In this document: positions 9,131-18,462 of the stretch, in pieces | Layout of the letters: each line of letters begins with the position of its first letter | How positions within the stretch are numbered: position 1 is the stretch's first letter | Origin: Rubrobacter xylanophilus | Lineage (GTDB): Bacteria; Actinomycetota; Rubrobacteria; Rubrobacterales; Rubrobacteraceae | DNA length: 64,000 bases | NCBI RefSeq assembly: GCF_007164525.1 | Contig: NZ_AP019791.1 | Coordinates: forward strand, 1,847,501 to 1,911,500 | Direction: 5' to 3' | Notes under the pieces: model-generated | Told to the model about the DNA's origin: nothing | What the model saw: only the letters and a program-made list of their open reading frames with translations | Database searches by the model: none | Position numbers and translations under genes: made by a program

Positions 9131-9166
9131 CCGGAGCCCCCGTCCACTCCCCCGCGGGGGCTCCGG
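9131..9166 (+). terminator. GC-rich hairpin terminator
   Basis: A 12-bp perfect stem (CCGGAGCCCCCG with CGGGGGCTCCGG) and a 12-base loop, 24 bases after the carrier's stop. No long T tract follows, so termination strength is uncertain. It ends 8 bases before the formate dehydrogenase -10 element. Confidence 0.6.
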
Positions 9167-9173
9167 CGGCTGT

Positions 9174-9179
9174 TAGAAT
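9174..9179 (+). promoter_or_regulatory. -10 element of the formate dehydrogenase operon
   Basis: TAGAAT, about 60 bases upstream of the GTG start; the same hexamer precedes several other genes here. No convincing -35 is seen, since that position falls inside the upstream hairpin, so activator dependence is possible. Confidence 0.45.
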
Positions 9180-9239
9180 CGGGGACAGTAGGGGTAAAGG
9201 ACTTTCTCATATACGGCGGACGCGAAGGAGGTAGAGCAG

Positions 9240-12200
9240 GTGGGAATCGGCGAGTCCATCGGCAGCTGGCCCCTCTTGCGACAGCTGCGCGAGGGTGATG
9301 TTCTTGGGCTCGGCAGGACCTCCCGGAGCGGAAGGTCCGAAGCCCTCAGGCCCCGCACCGAGCGGGCCCGGAAGGTCGCCCGCTCGGTCTGCCCGTACTG
9401 CGCCGTAGGTTGTGGTCAGCGAGTCTACGTGGAGGGTGGGGAGATCACCCAGATAGAAGGGGATCCCGACAGCCCCATCTCGCGCGGCCGGCTGTGCCCC
9501 AAGGGGGCGGCCTCCCGGCAGCTCGTCCAGAGCCCCACCCGTGAGTACAAGGTCAAGTACCGCAGGCCGTACTCCGACCGCTGGGAGGAGCTGGACCTCG
9601 ACACGGCGATGGACATGATCGCCGACCGGGTAATAAAGACCCGCAACGAGACCTGGGAGGAGGAAGACGAGGAAGGGCGCAGGCTCCGCCGGACGCTGGG
9701 TTTCGCCCACCTGGGCGGGGCCACGCTGGACAACGAGGAGAACTACCTCATAAAGAAGCTCTTCACCGCCCTCGGCGCCATACAGATCGAGAACCAGGCC
9801 CGCATATGACACTCCTCCACGGTCCCCAGTCTGGGGACCTCGTTCGGTAGGGGCGGGGCCACCACCTTCCAGCAGGATCTGGCCAACGCCGACGCCATCC
9901 TGATCATGGGCTCCAACATGGCCGAGAACCACCCGGTGGGCTTCCAGTGGGTGATGGAGGCCCGCCTGCGGGGGGCGAAGGTGATGCACGTGGACCCGCG
10001 CTTCACCCGCACCAGCGCCACCGCCCACCTGCACGTCCCCATCCGCGCCGGCACCGACATCGCCTTCCTGGGCGGGCTGGCGAACTACATCCTCCAGAAC
10101 GAGCGCTACTTCAAGGAGTACCTGGTCAACTACACCAACGCCCCGGTGATCGTCAGCGAGAAGTTCGCCGACACCGAGGATCTGGACGGGCTCTTCTCCG
10201 GCTGGGACCCGGAGAGCGGCTCCTACGACGTCTCCACCTGGCAGTACGAGGGGCTCCAGGTGAGCGCCGCCGCCGGCAAGCGTGAGATGGGCGGCGCCAC
10301 CGGCGAGCAAGCCCACTACGCCCAGGGCGGCGAGCTGGAGGGCGGCGAGCCCCCGGCCATCGACGAGACGCTCCAGCACCCCCGCTGCGTCTTCCAGCTC
10401 CTGAAGAAGCACTTCCGGCGCTACACCCCGGAGATGGTCGAGAAGATCTGCGGCTGCCCCAAGGAACAGTTCCTCGAGGTCGCCGAGACCCTCTGCGAGA
10501 ACTCGGGCCGCGAGAAGACCTCGGCCTTCGTCTACTCCGTCGGCTGGACCCAGCACACCGTGGGCGTCCAGAACATCCGGGCGGCCTCCATCGTCCAGCT
10601 CCTTTTGGGCAACATCGGGCGGCCCGGCGGCGGCATCCTGGCCCTGCGGGGCCACGCCTCCATCCAGGGCTCCACGGACATCCCCACCCTCTACAACATC
10701 CTCCCCGGCTACATCCCCATGCCCCACGCCCATGCCCACACCAGCCTCGACCTCTTCGTCGAGCGCAACAGCTCGAGGGCCGGCTACTGGGGCAACATGC
10801 GCTCCTACATGGTCAGCCTGCTCAAGGCATACTGGGGAGATGCGGCCACCGAGGAGAACGACTTCTGCTTCGACTACCTGCCCCGCCTCACGGGGGACCA
10901 CTCCATCTACCCGGCGATCATGGGGATGGTGGACGGCCGGGTCAAGGGCTTCTTCGTGATGGGCGAGAACCCGGCCGTGGGGGCCGCCAACGGCAAGCTG
11001 CAGCGCCTGGCGCTGGCCAACCTGGAGTGGCTGGTGGTGCGGGACATGACCGAGGTGGAGACCGCCTCCTTCTGGTACGACGCCCCGGAGATAGAGACCG
11101 GCGAGCTCAAGACCGAGGAGATAAAGACCGAGGTCTTCTTCCTCCCCGCCGCCTCGCACGTGGAGAAGGAGGGCTCCTTCACCAACACCCAGCGCCTGCT
11201 GCAGTGGCGGGAGAAGGCGGTGGAGCCCAGGGGCGACTGCCGCTCCGACCTGTGGTTCATGTACCATCTGGGGCGCAGGATCCGGGAGAAGCTCGCCGGC
11301 TCCACCGACCCCAAGGACCGCCCGGTGCTCGACCTCACCTGGGACTACCCCACCGAGGGCGAGATAGAGGAGCCCAGCGCCGAGGCCGTCCTGCGCGAGA
11401 TAAACGGCTGGGACGCCGGGGGAAGGGCCCTCTCCGGCTACACCGAGCTCAAGGACGACGGCTCGACGGCGTGCGGCTGCTGGATCTACTGCGGCGTCTA
11501 CGCCGACGAGACGAACCAGGCCAACCGCCGCAGGCCCGGCTCCGAGCAGAGCTGGGTCGCCCCCGAGTGGGGCTGGGCCTGGCCGATGAACCGGCGCATC
11601 ATCTACAACCGGGCCTCCGCCGACCCCCAGGGGCGGCCCTGGTCCGAGCGCAAGAAGTACGTCTGGTGGGACGAAGAGCAGAAGAGGTGGGTCGGCCACG
11701 ACATCCCGGACTTCCAGGCGGACAAGCCCCCGGACTACGTCCCGCCCGAGGGGGCCCGGGCCGAGAAGGCCATCCGCGGCGACAAGCCGTTCATCATGCA
11801 GGCCGACGGGCGGGGCTGGCTCTACGTGCCCGCCGGGCTCGTGGACGGGCCCTTCCCCACCCACTACGAGGCCCACGAGTCGCCCTTCGAGAACCCCCTC
11901 TACCGGCAGCAGGCCAACCCGGTCCGGCAGCGGTTCCCCCGGCCGGACAACCCGTACAATCCCTCCGGCTCGGAGGTCTTCCCCTGCGTGCTCACCACCT
12001 ACCGGCTCACCGAGCACCACACCGCGGGCGGGATGACCCGCACCGTGCCGCACCTCTCGGAGCTGCAGCCCGAGATGTTCTGCGAGGTCTCCCCGGAGCT
12101 GGCCGAGGAGCGCGGCCTGCAGAACGGCGGGTGGGCCACCATCGTCACCGCCCGCACCGCCATCGAGGCCCGGGTGCTGGTGACCGACCGGCTGGCCCCG

Positions 12201-12449
12201 CTGAAGGTCCAGGGCAGGGTCGTCCACCAGGTGGGGCTGCCCTACCACTGGGGCAGCAAGGGGCTCGTCACCGGCGACTCGGCCAACGACCTGCTGGGGC
12301 TCGTGCTCGACCCCAACGTCCACATCGGCGAGTACAAGACCGCCACCTGCGACATCCGGCCCGGCCGCCGGCCGCGGGGGGCGGCCCTCCTGAGGCTCAT
12401 CGAGGACTACCGCCGGCGGGCTTCGCGAAACGGAGGAGGAGCATCTTGA
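9240..12449 (+). CDS. fdhA: Formate dehydrogenase catalytic subunit, selenocysteine-containing
   Basis: A single gene of 1069 residues interrupted by one in-frame TGA (9807-9809), read as selenocysteine 190. The context ARI-U-HSSTV matches the family's Cys/Sec site before molybdenum-bis-MGD ligation, and the frame after it continues with GTSFGRGGATTFQQDLANAD without any defect. N-terminal 4Fe-4S motif: CPYCAVGC...CPKG (residues about 51-86). Later segments are molybdopterin domains and the C-terminal dinucleotide-binding domain. Oxidises formate to CO2. No twin-arginine signal is visible, so it is probably cytoplasmic unless the partner carries one. GTG start with aaggaggt 8 bases upstream. 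The stop overlaps the TTG of the beta subunit. Confidence 0.93.
9807..9839 (+). promoter_or_regulatory. Selenocysteine UGA codon and SECIS-like hairpin
   Basis: After the TGA and an 11-base gap comes a perfect 7-bp stem, GGTCCCC-AGTCT-GGGGACC (9821-9839), with a GU in the 5-base loop. Bacterial SECIS elements place a small stem-loop with a GU apical loop at this distance to bind SelB. The hairpin lies inside the coding sequence and is translated. Confidence 0.85.
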
Positions 12450-13381
12450 CCGAGACCAGGGAGAACATCATCCCCGGCTCCGGCTGGTCCGACGCCTACA
12501 ACATCGAGGGCGTCGACCGGCCGGAGACCCGGCCCGTCATACCGCTCGGGCAGAAGAGCTACGGCGCAGAGGAGAGGCCCCGCATGGGGTTCTTCACCGA
12601 CACCACCGTCTGCATCGGGTGCAAGGCCTGCGAGGTGGCCTGCAAGGAGTGGAACGACGTGCCGGACACCATCGGCCTGCTCACCGGCGAGTCCTACGAC
12701 AACACCAGCGCGCTGGGGGCCGACAACTGGCGGCACGTGGCGTTCGTCGAGCAGCGCAAGCCGGTGAAGGTGCAGGAGGCCGGCCTGGAGGGCCTCGAGC
12801 CCTCCGCCGAGGGGGAGGACGGCTTCCGGTGGCTCATGAGCTCCGACGTGTGCAAGCACTGCACCGAGGCCCCCTGCCTGGACGTCTGTCCCACAGGGGC
12901 CATCTTCCGCACCGAGTTCGGGACGGTGGTGGTGCAGGAGGACGTGTGCAACGGCTGCGGCTACTGCATCCCGGCCTGTCCGTTCGGGGTTCTCGACCGC
13001 CGGCAGGGCGACGGGCGGGTGTGGAAGTGCACCCTCTGCTACGACCGGCTCAAGGGACACATGGAGCCCGCCTGCGCCCAGGCCTGCCCGACGGATTCGA
13101 TCCAGTTCGGCCCCCTGGACGAGCTGCGCGAGAAGGCCAACGGCCGGCTGGAGATGGTCCACGAGGCGGGCGTCACCGATGCCCGCCTCTACGGGGCCGA
13201 CGAGGAGGGTTACGGGATGGGCGCCTTCTTCCTCCTGCTGGACGACCCGGAGGTCTACGGGCTCCCCCCGGACCCGGAGGTGGTCACCCGCAAGACGAAG
13301 AGCCTGTGGGGGGCGGCCGCGGCCGCGGCCGGGGCGCTCGCCCTCGGGGTGGCGGCGGCCTTCGCGGGGGGCTCCCGATGA
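12446..13381 (+). CDS. Formate dehydrogenase iron-sulfur subunit
   Basis: 311 residues, TTG start overlapping the alpha subunit stop (TTGA), with cggaggagga upstream. It has four ferredoxin-type cysteine clusters in the usual DMSO-reductase-family beta pattern: CIGCKACEVACKEWND, CKHCTEAPCLDVCPTG, CNGCGYCIPACPFG, and CTLCYDRL...CAQACPTD. It transfers electrons from the molybdenum subunit to the membrane subunit. A hydrophobic Ala-rich C-terminal helix (after KTKSLWGA) may anchor it in the membrane. The stop overlaps the next ATG. Confidence 0.92.
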   Translation: MTETRENIIPGSGWSDAYNIEGVDRPETRPVIPLGQKSYGAEERPRMGFFTDTTVCIGCKACEVACKEWNDVPDTIGLLTGESYDNTSALGADNWRHVAFVEQRKPVKVQEAGLEGLEPSAEGEDGFRWLMSSDVCKHCTEAPCLDVCPTGAIFRTEFGTVVVQEDVCNGCGYCIPACPFGVLDRRQGDGRVWKCTLCYDRLKGHMEPACAQACPTDSIQFGPLDELREKANGRLEMVHEAGVTDARLYGADEEGYGMGAFFLLLDDPEVYGLPPDPEVVTRKTKSLWGAAAAAAGALALGVAAAFAGGSR

Positions 13382-14343
13382 CCGCCGGGCGTCCGGAGCG
13401 CGCGGTCTCTCAGGAGGACGGCCACCGCTCGTACTACGGCCGGCCCGTCCTCAAGCAGCCGGTGTGGACGTGGGAGATCCCCTGGTACTTCTTCGCCGGG
13501 GGGACGGCCGGGGCCTCGGCGCCCCTGGCGCTCGCCGCCTCACTAGCCGGCAACCGGCGCCTGGAGCGCACCGCCCGGCTGGCGGCGCTCGCCGGGGCGG
13601 CGGCGAGCCCGGCGCTCCTGATCTCCGACCTGGGCCGTCCCGAGCGCTTCTACAACATGCTCCGGGTCTTCAAGCCCACCTCCCCGATGAACCTGGGGAC
13701 CTGGATCCTCTCGGGCTTCGGGACCGCTACGGGGCTCGCCGCCGCGAGCGATCTCTTGGGTGTCTTCCCGCGCCTCGGACGGGCCGCCGGGGCCGCAGCC
13801 GCGCTCCTCGGCCCCCCGCTCGCCACCTACACCGCGGTGCTCGTCTCGGACACCTCCGTTCCGGTCTGGCACGAGGCCCGGCGGGAGCTCCCTCTCCTCT
13901 TCGCCGCGAGCTCGGCGGCGAGCGCCGGGGCGGTGGGGACGATCTTCAACCCGCCGGAGGCCGCGAGACCCGCCCGACGGCTGCTCGTGGGCGGGGCGGC
14001 GCTGGAGCTCGCCATCTCGGAGGCCATGAAGCGGCGCCTCGGAGATCTCGCCGAACCCTACGAAAAGGAGGAGGCCGGACGCTACGAACAGCTGTCCATG
14101 GGGCTCACCGCGGCGGGGGCCGCCCTGGCGGCGCTCGGCGGCCGCAGCCGGCTCGCGGCCGCGCTCGGCGGGGCGCTGGTGCTGGGCGGAGCGGCGGCCA
14201 AGCGGTGGGCGGTCTTCAAGGCGGGCTTCCAGTCCGCCCGCGACCCCAAGTACACGGTCGACCACCAGCGGGAGCGGCTGCAGAGGCGCCCGCCGGAGGA
14301 GCGCCGGACGGAGACCTTCGCCAGGGGCGGCCGTGGCCGGTAG
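13378..14343 (+). CDS. nrfD: NrfD/PsrC-type membrane subunit of formate dehydrogenase
   Basis: 321 residues. After a short hydrophilic N-terminus (YYGRPVLKQPVWTWEIPWYF) there are several membrane helices. Motifs include FFAGGTAGASAPL, SDLGRPERFYNMLRVFKPTSPMN (shown in part), SDTSVPVWHEAR and the C-terminal FQSARDPKYTV, all typical of NrfD-like quinone-interacting subunits that replace cytochrome-b subunits. It should hand formate electrons to menaquinone. ATGA overlap with the beta subunit, and an 11-base overlap with the next gene, show a compact operon. Confidence 0.9.
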   Translation: MTAGRPERAVSQEDGHRSYYGRPVLKQPVWTWEIPWYFFAGGTAGASAPLALAASLAGNRRLERTARLAALAGAAASPALLISDLGRPERFYNMLRVFKPTSPMNLGTWILSGFGTATGLAAASDLLGVFPRLGRAAGAAAALLGPPLATYTAVLVSDTSVPVWHEARRELPLLFAASSAASAGAVGTIFNPPEAARPARRLLVGGAALELAISEAMKRRLGDLAEPYEKEEAGRYEQLSMGLTAAGAALAALGGRSRLAAALGGALVLGGAAAKRWAVFKAGFQSARDPKYTVDHQRERLQRRPPEERRTETFARGGRGR

Positions 14344-14785
14344 CCTGCTGCGGGGGGCGATGGCCGGGGCCGCCGGGACGGTCGCGCTCAACGCCGCCAC
14401 CTACGCGGACATGGCGCTGCGCGGCCGCCCCGCGAGCGGGGTCCCGGCGGAGGTGGCCTCCCGGCTCGCCGGGAAGGTTGGGCTCGACCTCTCCGCGGGG
14501 GACGAGGAGGCCACCGCGAACCGCAAGAGCGGCCTGGGAGCTCTGCTGGGACTCGCCACCGGGCTCGGGGTCGGGGCGGCCTACGGGCTGCTCGGCCGCC
14601 GGGGAGACCTCCGGGACGGTCTGATGCTCGGGCTCGCGGCGATGGCGGCGAGCGACGCTCCCGCGGCGGCACTCGGGGTCACCGATCCGCGGGAGTGGGG
14701 AGTGGAGGCGTGGGTCGCGGACCTCCTCCCCCACCTCCTCTACGGCGTTGTGACCGCGGCGACCTGGAGTGAACTCCGTCCCTGA
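14333..14785 (+). CDS. Small membrane protein at the end of the formate dehydrogenase operon
   Basis: 150 residues, GTG start inside the nrfD end. I do not recognise a named family. Visible: an N-terminal Gly/Ala-rich hydrophobic helix (LLRGAMAGAAGTVALN), a short polar stretch, two more Gly-rich helices (GALLGLATGLGVGAAYGLL, LMLGLAAMAAS) and an amphipathic C-terminus (WVADLLPHLLYGVVTAATW). Tight overlap with nrfD suggests an accessory or assembly role, but that is only context. No FdhD or FdhE gene is present here. Confidence 0.7.
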   Translation: MAGSLLRGAMAGAAGTVALNAATYADMALRGRPASGVPAEVASRLAGKVGLDLSAGDEEATANRKSGLGALLGLATGLGVGAAYGLLGRRGDLRDGLMLGLAAMAASDAPAAALGVTDPREWGVEAWVADLLPHLLYGVVTAATWSELRP

Positions 14786-14830
14786 GGGTGCCGTCGGTAG
14801 ACGTCGGCTCGGCATACTGGCGGAGGAAAC

Positions 14831-16003
14831 TTACGAGAGCTTCCGCGCGAGCTCCTCAGCCTCCCGCGGCGCGTAGCCCAGCTCCTGGAGGATGGCCCCG
14901 GTGTGTTCTCCGACCTCCGGGATCGGGCCCATCACCGGCTCCTCCGCGTCCGGGACGGCGGGCGGCAGGAGGGCGTTGAGCGCTCCGGCCGGGGAGCCGA
15001 CCTTCCGCCAACGGCCGCGGGCCGCGAGCTGCGGGTGCTCAAGGAACTCCCGCACGCTGCGCAGCCGGGCGTTGGCTATCCCGGTAGTGTCGAGCCTCCC
15101 AACGACCTCCTCAGAGGAGAGGGCGCCGAAGACCCGTCCGATCTCCTCGTGCAGCTCGTCTTTGTTCTCCACCCTCCTGGGGTTCGAGGAGAAGCGGGGG
15201 TCTCCGACGAGCTCCGGACGCTCCAGGACCTCCCGGCAGAAGCGCTCCCACTCCCGCTCGTTCTGGATGCCAAGGAACACCGTCTTCCCATCACCACACA
15301 TAAAGGGTCCGTAAGGGGCTATGGCGGCATGCTCGGCCCCGGTGCGCGGCGGCTGTTTGCCCCCGTAGAGGGTGTAGTAGAGGGGGTAGCCCATCCATTC
15401 CCCCAAAGCCTCCAACATGGAGACCTCTAAAGACGCCCCCTCACCGGTGCGCTCCCGCTTCAACAGCGCGGTGAGGATCCCGCTGAAGGCGTACATCCCG
15501 GCGGCTATGTCCGCGACCGAGATGCCGACCTTCGAGGGGGTATCGGGCGTGCCGGTCACCGAGAGGAGGCCGGTCTCGCACTGCACCAAAAGGTCATAGG
15601 CCTTCTTCTCCCGGTAGGGGCCGCTCTCCCCGTAGCCGGAGATGGAACACATGATGAGGCCGGGGTGCCGCTCTCTGAGTGCTTCGGCTCCAAACCCCAG
15701 CCTCCGCGCCGCTCCAGGGGCCAGGTTCTGCACGAAGACGTCGGCGCGGGAGATCAGACGTCGCAAGACCTCCCTGGCCACCTCCTTCTTGAGGTCCAGC
15801 GCGATCGACTCCTTCGAGCGGTTGAGCCAGACGAAGTGGCTCGAGAGCCCCTTCACCGTCCGGTCGTAGCGGCGGGCGAAATCCCCGCCGGGACGTTCGA
15901 CCTTTATGACCCTCGCGCCGAGGTCGGCGAGCTGGCGGGTGGCGAAGGGGGCGGCGACCGCCTGCTCCAGGGAGACGACGGTTATGCCTTCGAGCGGCAG
16001 CAT
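14831..16003 (-). CDS. CaiB/BaiF family III CoA-transferase
   Basis: 390 residues, normal length for the family. Conserved start LPLEGITVVSLEQAVAAPFA, the GADVIKVE-like block GARVIKVERPGGDFAR, and the catalytic Asp within KAYDLLVQCETGLLSVTG. These enzymes move CoA between carboxylic acids through an aspartyl-CoA thioester; the acid here is unknown. It lies one base after the acyl-CoA dehydrogenase stop, so both are one transcription unit that would activate an acid and then desaturate it. C-terminal region GPIPEVGEHTGAILQELGY is the usual family end. Confidence 0.88.
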   Translation of the reverse strand: MLPLEGITVVSLEQAVAAPFATRQLADLGARVIKVERPGGDFARRYDRTVKGLSSHFVWLNRSKESIALDLKKEVAREVLRRLISRADVFVQNLAPGAARRLGFGAEALRERHPGLIMCSISGYGESGPYREKKAYDLLVQCETGLLSVTGTPDTPSKVGISVADIAAGMYAFSGILTALLKRERTGEGASLEVSMLEALGEWMGYPLYYTLYGGKQPPRTGAEHAAIAPYGPFMCGDGKTVFLGIQNEREWERFCREVLERPELVGDPRFSSNPRRVENKDELHEEIGRVFGALSSEEVVGRLDTTGIANARLRSVREFLEHPQLAARGRWRKVGSPAGALNALLPPAVPDAEEPVMGPIPEVGEHTGAILQELGYAPREAEELARKLS

Positions 16004-16004
16004 C

Positions 16005-17150
16005 CTAGAACGACCTCGGCAGCCCGAGAACGTGCTCGGCGACGTAGGAGAGGATGAGGTTGGTGGAGATGGGGGCGACCTGGAAGAGCCGGGTCTCGCG
16101 GAACTTGCGCTCGACGTGGTATGCGGCGTCGAAGCCGTAGCCCCCGAAGGTCTGCAGCGCGACGTTCGCGGCCTCCCAGGCGGCGTCGGCCGCGAGCAGG
16201 AGCGACATGTTGGCCTCGGCCCCGCAGGGCTCCCCCCGGTCGAAGAGCTCCGCGGCCCTAAAGCGCATGAGGTCCGCCGCCTCCACGCTTATGTGCGCCC
16301 TTGCTATGGGGAACTGTATGCCCTGGTTTTCGCCGATGGGCCGCCCGAAGACCACGCGCTCCTTCGCCCTCTTCGTCGCCTTCTCGACGAACCACCGGCC
16401 GTTGCCGATGCACTCGGCGGCGATGAGGATGCGCTCGGCGTTCATCCCGTCGAGGATGTAGCGGAAGCCTTCGCCCTCCTCCCCCACCAGGTTCTCCGCG
16501 GGCACCGCAAGGTCCTCGAAGATGAGCTCGTTGGTCTCGTTGTTGAGCATCACCCGGCGGGGCTTCACCGTGAGCCCGCGTCCGACGGCTTCCCTGAGAT
16601 CCACGAGGAAGACCGAGAGCCCCTCGGACTTCTTCCTCACCGCCTCGCGCGGGGTGGTGCGGGCGAGGAGGACCATCATGTCCGAGTGCTGGACGCGGGA
16701 GATGTAGATCTTGCGCCCGTTTATGACGTAGCGGTCGCCTTCTTTGCGGGCGAAGGTCTCTATGGAGGTGGTGTCGGTCCCGGCCCCGGGCTCGGTGACC
16801 CCGAAGGCCTGAAGCCGGATCTTTCCCGAAGCTATCTTCGGCAGGTACTCTCTCTTCTGCTCCTCTGAGCCGTGCCTGAGCAGCGTCCCCATCACGTACA
16901 TCTGGGCGTGGGCCGGTTGGGCGTTGCCCCCGCTCCGGTTGACCTCCTCCAGGATCACGGAGGCCTCGGCGAGCGTCATCCCCAGCCCCCCGTACTCCTC
17001 GGGGATGAGCGCCGCGAGGAGCCCGCTCTCGGTCATCGCCCGCACGAACTCCTCGGGGTACTCGCGCCGTTCGTCCAGCTCCCGCCAGTACTCCTCGCCG
17101 AAGCGGGCGCAGACCTCTCGCGCGCTCTGCCGCAGCTTCTCGTGGCTCAA
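16005..17150 (-). CDS. Acyl-CoA dehydrogenase
   Basis: 381 residues from a TTG placed 7 bases after a perfect ggagg; a longer reading from 17204 lacks such a site. FAD-dependent desaturase fold: ALIPEEYGGLGM, then FGVTEPGAGTDTTSIET (mid beta domain), RVMLNNETNELIFEDLAVP, then the C-terminal helical domain FGGYGFDAAYHVERKFRETR. In most relatives the catalytic Glu sits in an IYEGT motif; the aligned segment here is QVAPISTNL, with Pro in place of Glu, so the base must lie elsewhere or the activity differs. First gene of the pair with the CoA-transferase. A TATACT-like -10 lies about 100 bases upstream. Confidence 0.88.
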   Translation of the reverse strand: MSHEKLRQSAREVCARFGEEYWRELDERREYPEEFVRAMTESGLLAALIPEEYGGLGMTLAEASVILEEVNRSGGNAQPAHAQMYVMGTLLRHGSEEQKREYLPKIASGKIRLQAFGVTEPGAGTDTTSIETFARKEGDRYVINGRKIYISRVQHSDMMVLLARTTPREAVRKKSEGLSVFLVDLREAVGRGLTVKPRRVMLNNETNELIFEDLAVPAENLVGEEGEGFRYILDGMNAERILIAAECIGNGRWFVEKATKRAKERVVFGRPIGENQGIQFPIARAHISVEAADLMRFRAAELFDRGEPCGAEANMSLLLAADAAWEAANVALQTFGGYGFDAAYHVERKFRETRLFQVAPISTNLILSYVAEHVLGLPRSF

Positions 17151-17248
17151 GATCTCACCTCCTCCCCGGCCTCTCCGGTGGCAACACCACCCCGCCAATT
17201 CCACAGCGGTCCCCGGAGCGCCCCTCCAGAGGCCGGCATCACGCCGAG

Positions 17249-17254
17249 AGTATA
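17249..17254 (-). promoter_or_regulatory. Possible -10 of the acyl-CoA dehydrogenase operon
   Basis: Reads TATACT on the minus strand, in the 184-base gap between the acyl-CoA dehydrogenase start and the asparaginase stop. No clear -35 is seen. The remainder of that gap shows no gene. Confidence 0.35.
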
Positions 17255-17334
17255 GCTCCGTATATTCGCGGCCCGCTCTCCCCGGCAGAAATCCACCCCT
17301 AAAACTCCCCTCCCAACTCGGGCGACGTGATGCT

Positions 17335-18321
17335 CTAGATGTACCACTCCCCGAAGGCGGCCTCTATCTCCTCACGCCCCTCTCCGCGGCGCAGCAGGAT
17401 GGTGAGCAGCAGCCGGGCCTTGAGCCCGTCGAGCACCCCGCCCCAGATGAGCCCGCGAGAGAGGAGGTCCATCTCCGAGCCGGAGAACCCGTACGTGTTC
17501 CGGAGTACGTCACCACTCCCGGTGCGGGAGGTGAGGACGACCGGCATCTCTGCGGCGAGCCGCTGGAGCTCCCCGACCATCCTCGACGGGACGTGCCCGC
17601 CGCCGAAAGCCTCGATGACGAGCCCGGCGTACCCGGCCTCCCTCACCGCCGGGAGCAGCCTCCCGTCGTCCCCGACGGCGAGCTTGAGCAGCGCGACCTG
17701 CTGCCCGGCGTCCAGCGGAGGGGGCTCGACCGTGTGCCGAGCCGGAATCCGCCAGGCGAGCCTCACCACGCCCTCCGAGAGCCAGCCAAGAGGTCCGACC
17801 ACGGGCGACCGGAAGGTCGCGGGGCTCTGGGTGTGCGTCTTCCTGACGAAGCGGGCGGCGTGGATCTCGTCGTTCATCACCACCAGCGCCCCGAGACCCC
17901 TCGCCGCATCGCTGGCGGCGACGTGTACCGCGCCGAGCAGGTTCGCCGGGCCATCGGCCCCGGGGAGGGTGGGGTTGCGCATCGCCCCGGTTATGACCAC
18001 GGGCGCATCCCCCTCAACGAGCAGGTCCATCGCGAAGGCGGTCTCCTCGATCGAGTCGGTCCCCTGTGTTATCACCACGCCCGCCGCTCCGCCGGCGATC
18101 CGACGCCTCGCCTCGCCGGCGACCCCCACGAGATCCTCGATCGTGAGGTCCGAACTCGGCATCTGCCTAAGCGACTCCGCCTCGACCTCGGCCACCTCCG
18201 CGATCTGCGGTACGCTCTCAACCAGCTCCCTCCCCGTCAGCCGCGGTACCACCCCGGGCCCCGAACCCCGCACCGAGGAGATCGTCCCACCCAGCGAGAG
18301 AACCGCTACCTTCGGCCGCAT
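17335..18321 (-). CDS. L-asparaginase / glutaminase family amidohydrolase
   Basis: 328 residues. First catalytic Thr in VLSLGGTISS, second Thr-Asp pair in TQGTDSIEETAF (about residues 86-97), and the Lys of FVRKTHT; all key residues of the family are present. Hydrolyses asparagine or a related amide to release ammonia, probably in the cytoplasm because no signal peptide is seen. Divergent from the deacetylase gene, with a palindromic operator-like site between them, so both may answer to the same nitrogen signal. ATG with gaggagg upstream. Confidence 0.88.
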   Translation of the reverse strand: MRPKVAVLSLGGTISSVRGSGPGVVPRLTGRELVESVPQIAEVAEVEAESLRQMPSSDLTIEDLVGVAGEARRRIAGGAAGVVITQGTDSIEETAFAMDLLVEGDAPVVITGAMRNPTLPGADGPANLLGAVHVAASDAARGLGALVVMNDEIHAARFVRKTHTQSPATFRSPVVGPLGWLSEGVVRLAWRIPARHTVEPPPLDAGQQVALLKLAVGDDGRLLPAVREAGYAGLVIEAFGGGHVPSRMVGELQRLAAEMPVVLTSRTGSGDVLRNTYGFSGSEMDLLSRGLIWGGVLDGLKARLLLTILLRRGEGREEIEAAFGEWYI

Positions 18322-18426
18322 TGCGCGCCTCCTCTTCCAGGATGCCTCTGCACTGTGAAAACTCTAAGGACAGAATCACGGAGCCCGCAAGGTGGTTGAG
18401 ACAGGCACTGCCGCACGCCAGAGCGT

Positions 18427-18447
18427 CTGGTATTTTCTGTACCAGAA
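18427..18447. promoter_or_regulatory. Palindromic operator-like site between asparaginase and deacetylase
   Basis: TCTGGTA, 7-base spacer TTTTCTG, then TACCAGA: perfect 7-bp arms, AT-rich centre in GC-rich DNA, 16 bases upstream of the deacetylase GTG. Form and place suit a dimeric repressor. No regulator gene is nearby, so the protein is unknown. Confidence 0.5.
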
Positions 18448-18462
18448 GGGAAAGGAGGGAAG

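Noticed and set aside
9240-9809. A truncated 189-residue formate dehydrogenase followed by a separate gene from 9906
   Set aside because: The bases between are open in the same frame, the break is a TGA at the Sec position, and a SECIS-like hairpin follows.
9207-12323. 1038-residue minus-strand frame opposite formate dehydrogenase
   Set aside because: Antisense shadow of a well-defined gene; low-complexity composition and no motif.
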